DNA of 6,509 nucleotides. It comes from CAZOOA01 sp964581355 (GTDB taxonomy: Bacteria > Bacillota > Dethiobacteria > DTU022 > UBA8154). Numbering within the stretch: the first letter of the stretch is position 1; each line of letters opens with the position of its first letter. A program made the position numbers and the translations under genes. The notes beneath the pieces were generated by a model, which was not told where the DNA came from, did no database searches, and saw only the letters and a program-made list of their open reading frames with translations. Where the stretch lies: assembly GCA_964581355.1 (NCBI GenBank), contig CAZOOA010000112.1, forward strand, positions 1 to 6,509, written 5' to 3'. This document shows, in pieces, positions 5,904 through 6,509 of this stretch.

Positions 5904-6326
5904 TCAACCGGGACGCTGCCTGCTTACCTGCACCGGACCGGTCCAGGCCTCCAGACCGCCATTTAAGTAATAAAGGGTTTCAAACCCTTCCCCGGCCAGA
6001 AACCCGGCGGCATCGACACAGCGGCGGCCGCTCTGGCAGATGAGCACAATGCTTCTTTCGGGGTTCAAGCTGCCGGGGTTTTCTTTTAACTGATCCAGGG
6101 GGCGCAGGATCGACCCGGGAATATGTCCACTGTCGTACTCATCAGCCTCCCGGACATCGACCAGCAGCAGGCCTTCATCCTGCTCCAGCATGGATTCCAG
6201 CTCTTCCGCAGTAACATCCCGGTAAGCCGGGACAGGACCGTTCTCACTCATTGTCTGACACCCTGCACCAAGGAAAAACAGCAAAGCCAGTAGATAGACA
6301 GGCAGTATTGCAGGCAGTGTTTTCAT
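5904..6326 (-). CDS. Rhodanese-domain lipoprotein
   Basis: This 140-residue protein is a single-domain rhodanese predicted to be anchored outside the membrane. The N-terminus has Lys2, a hydrophobic stretch (PVYLLALLFFLGAG) and a lipobox Cys at position 23 (LGAGC), so signal peptidase II processing and lipidation are expected. The rhodanese fold covers about 35-135, with DVREADEYDSGHIPGS (57-72) and the active-site loop CQSGRR (97-102). Cys97 would carry the persulfide, matching the CXXGXR pattern of active enzymes. A second Cys lies at 103. The family transfers sulfane sulfur to thiol or cyanide acceptors; the acceptor here is unknown. I chose ATG 6326 because GAGGGG (6336-6341) sits nine bases upstream. 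A TTG three codons earlier would abut that site. It is a single-gene unit with its own promoter and terminator. Confidence 0.88.
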   Translation of the reverse strand: MKTLPAILPVYLLALLFFLGAGCQTMSENGPVPAYRDVTAEELESMLEQDEGLLLVDVREADEYDSGHIPGSILRPLDQLKENPGSLNPERSIVLICQSGRRCVDAAGFLAGEGFETLYYLNGGLEAWTGPVQVSRQRPG

Positions 6327-6356
6327 CCGCTTCAACCCCTCGCTCCGGTTTATTCC

Positions 6357-6382
6357 ATCGGGCCAAATTATATTTTCCCGAT
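6357..6382 (-). promoter_or_regulatory. Promoter of the rhodanese gene with flanking dyad
   Basis: A perfect TATAAT -10 box lies on the minus strand at 6372-6367, about 40 bases before the start codon. No good -35 hexamer is present at 16-18 bases. ATCGGG (6357-6362) and CCCGAT (6377-6382) form a perfect inverted repeat that brackets the -10 box. The weak -35 and the bracketing dyad suggest regulation by a bound protein; this is inference. Confidence 0.5.
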
Positions 6383-6411
6383 AGAATTAATTATCTTGCT
6401 GGTATTGTAAT

Positions 6412-6442
6412 AAAAAAATCCGGTCCTGTCAAGACAACCGGA
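6412..6442 (-). terminator. Intrinsic terminator of a minus-strand transcript from the right
   Basis: TCCGGT (6419-6424) pairs with ACCGGA (6437-6442), with a 2-base bulge and an inner TGT/ACA stem. On the minus strand it is followed by seven T (plus-strand AAAAAAA at 6412-6418). It must end a transcript whose gene lies beyond the right edge. It also insulates the rhodanese promoter. Confidence 0.8.
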
Positions 6443-6469
6443 AGAACAGGCAACCAGGAAGGGATGGAT

Positions 6470-6509
6470 GAAGGAAGGAAGGAAGGAAGGAAGGAAGGAA
6501 GGAAGGAAG
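6470..6509. repeat. GAAG tetranucleotide microsatellite, open at the right edge
   Basis: Ten perfect copies of GAAG run from 6470 to the last base and may continue. On the plus strand, ATG codons at 6464 and 6468 precede the tract in frames that would read as Glu-Gly-Arg-Lys repeats. AGGAAGGG (6456-6463) could serve the second ATG as a ribosome binding site. On the minus strand the tract would lie upstream of the terminator at 6412-6442, in a 3' untranslated or terminal coding region. No gene can be assigned from what is visible. Confidence 0.9.

Noticed and set aside
5751..5966. 71-codon plus-strand frame spanning the IS-like repeats
   Set aside because: It crosses the rhodanese terminator and the antisense of the rhodanese 3' end, and has no ribosome binding site.
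6333..6335. TTG start for the rhodanese lipoprotein
   Set aside because: The GAGGGG ribosome binding site directly abuts this codon; the ATG at 6326 has proper nine-base spacing and gives a typical MKT signal peptide start.
1..6509. CRISPR array, toxin-antitoxin pair or defence island
   Set aside because: There are no regularly spaced repeats of suitable length, no small overlapping gene pair and no nuclease or helicase motif in any supported gene.

Overview
The window looks like a piece of chromosome from a Gram-positive anaerobe of the Firmicutes, most like the Clostridia/Peptococcia lineages (Desulfotomaculum, Pelotomaculum or Moorella type). The evidence is an S-layer (SLH) surface protein, strong AGGAGG-type ribosome binding sites, several classic intrinsic terminators, a SARP/BTAD-type regulator and a Firmicute-style long-chain acyl-CoA ligase. 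The genus is an inference; no rRNA or other marker gene is present.

Layout. Bases 1-1731 (+) hold the 3' part of an exported protein: a probable FecR-like region, three SLH modules and a C-terminal lipocalin-like domain, closed by an intrinsic terminator at 1753-1780. Bases 1781-2098 carry no gene but contain a perfect 16-bp tandem duplication and a long inverted repeat of about 100 bases with a consensus DnaA-box nonamer on its right arm. Bases 2099-3316 (-) encode a 405-residue SARP-like regulator: winged helix, BTAD domain and a C-terminal domain that reads as a GGDEF fold without its catalytic residues. A 449-base divergent intergenic region with several dyads separates it from a 569-residue fatty-acid (long-chain) acyl-CoA ligase at 3766-5475 (+). 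The regulator and the ligase probably form a regulator/target pair. Bases 5476-5903 are non-coding and hold inverted repeats, a strong minus-strand terminator hairpin and what looks like a decayed IS21-family end. Bases 5904-6326 (-) encode a rhodanese-domain lipoprotein with its own promoter and terminator. Just upstream of it a further minus-strand terminator (6412-6442) marks the end of a transcript coming from the right. The window ends inside a GAAG tetranucleotide tract.

The four genes are separate transcription units. The regulator and the acyl-CoA ligase plausibly work together in fatty-acid uptake, activation or degradation. The surface protein and the rhodanese lipoprotein are both predicted to act outside the membrane and show no clear link to each other. 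The most unusual items are the SARP-BTAD-degenerate GGDEF fusion, the structured element at 1981-2080 and the microsatellite at the right edge. I saw no complete new defence or mobile system.
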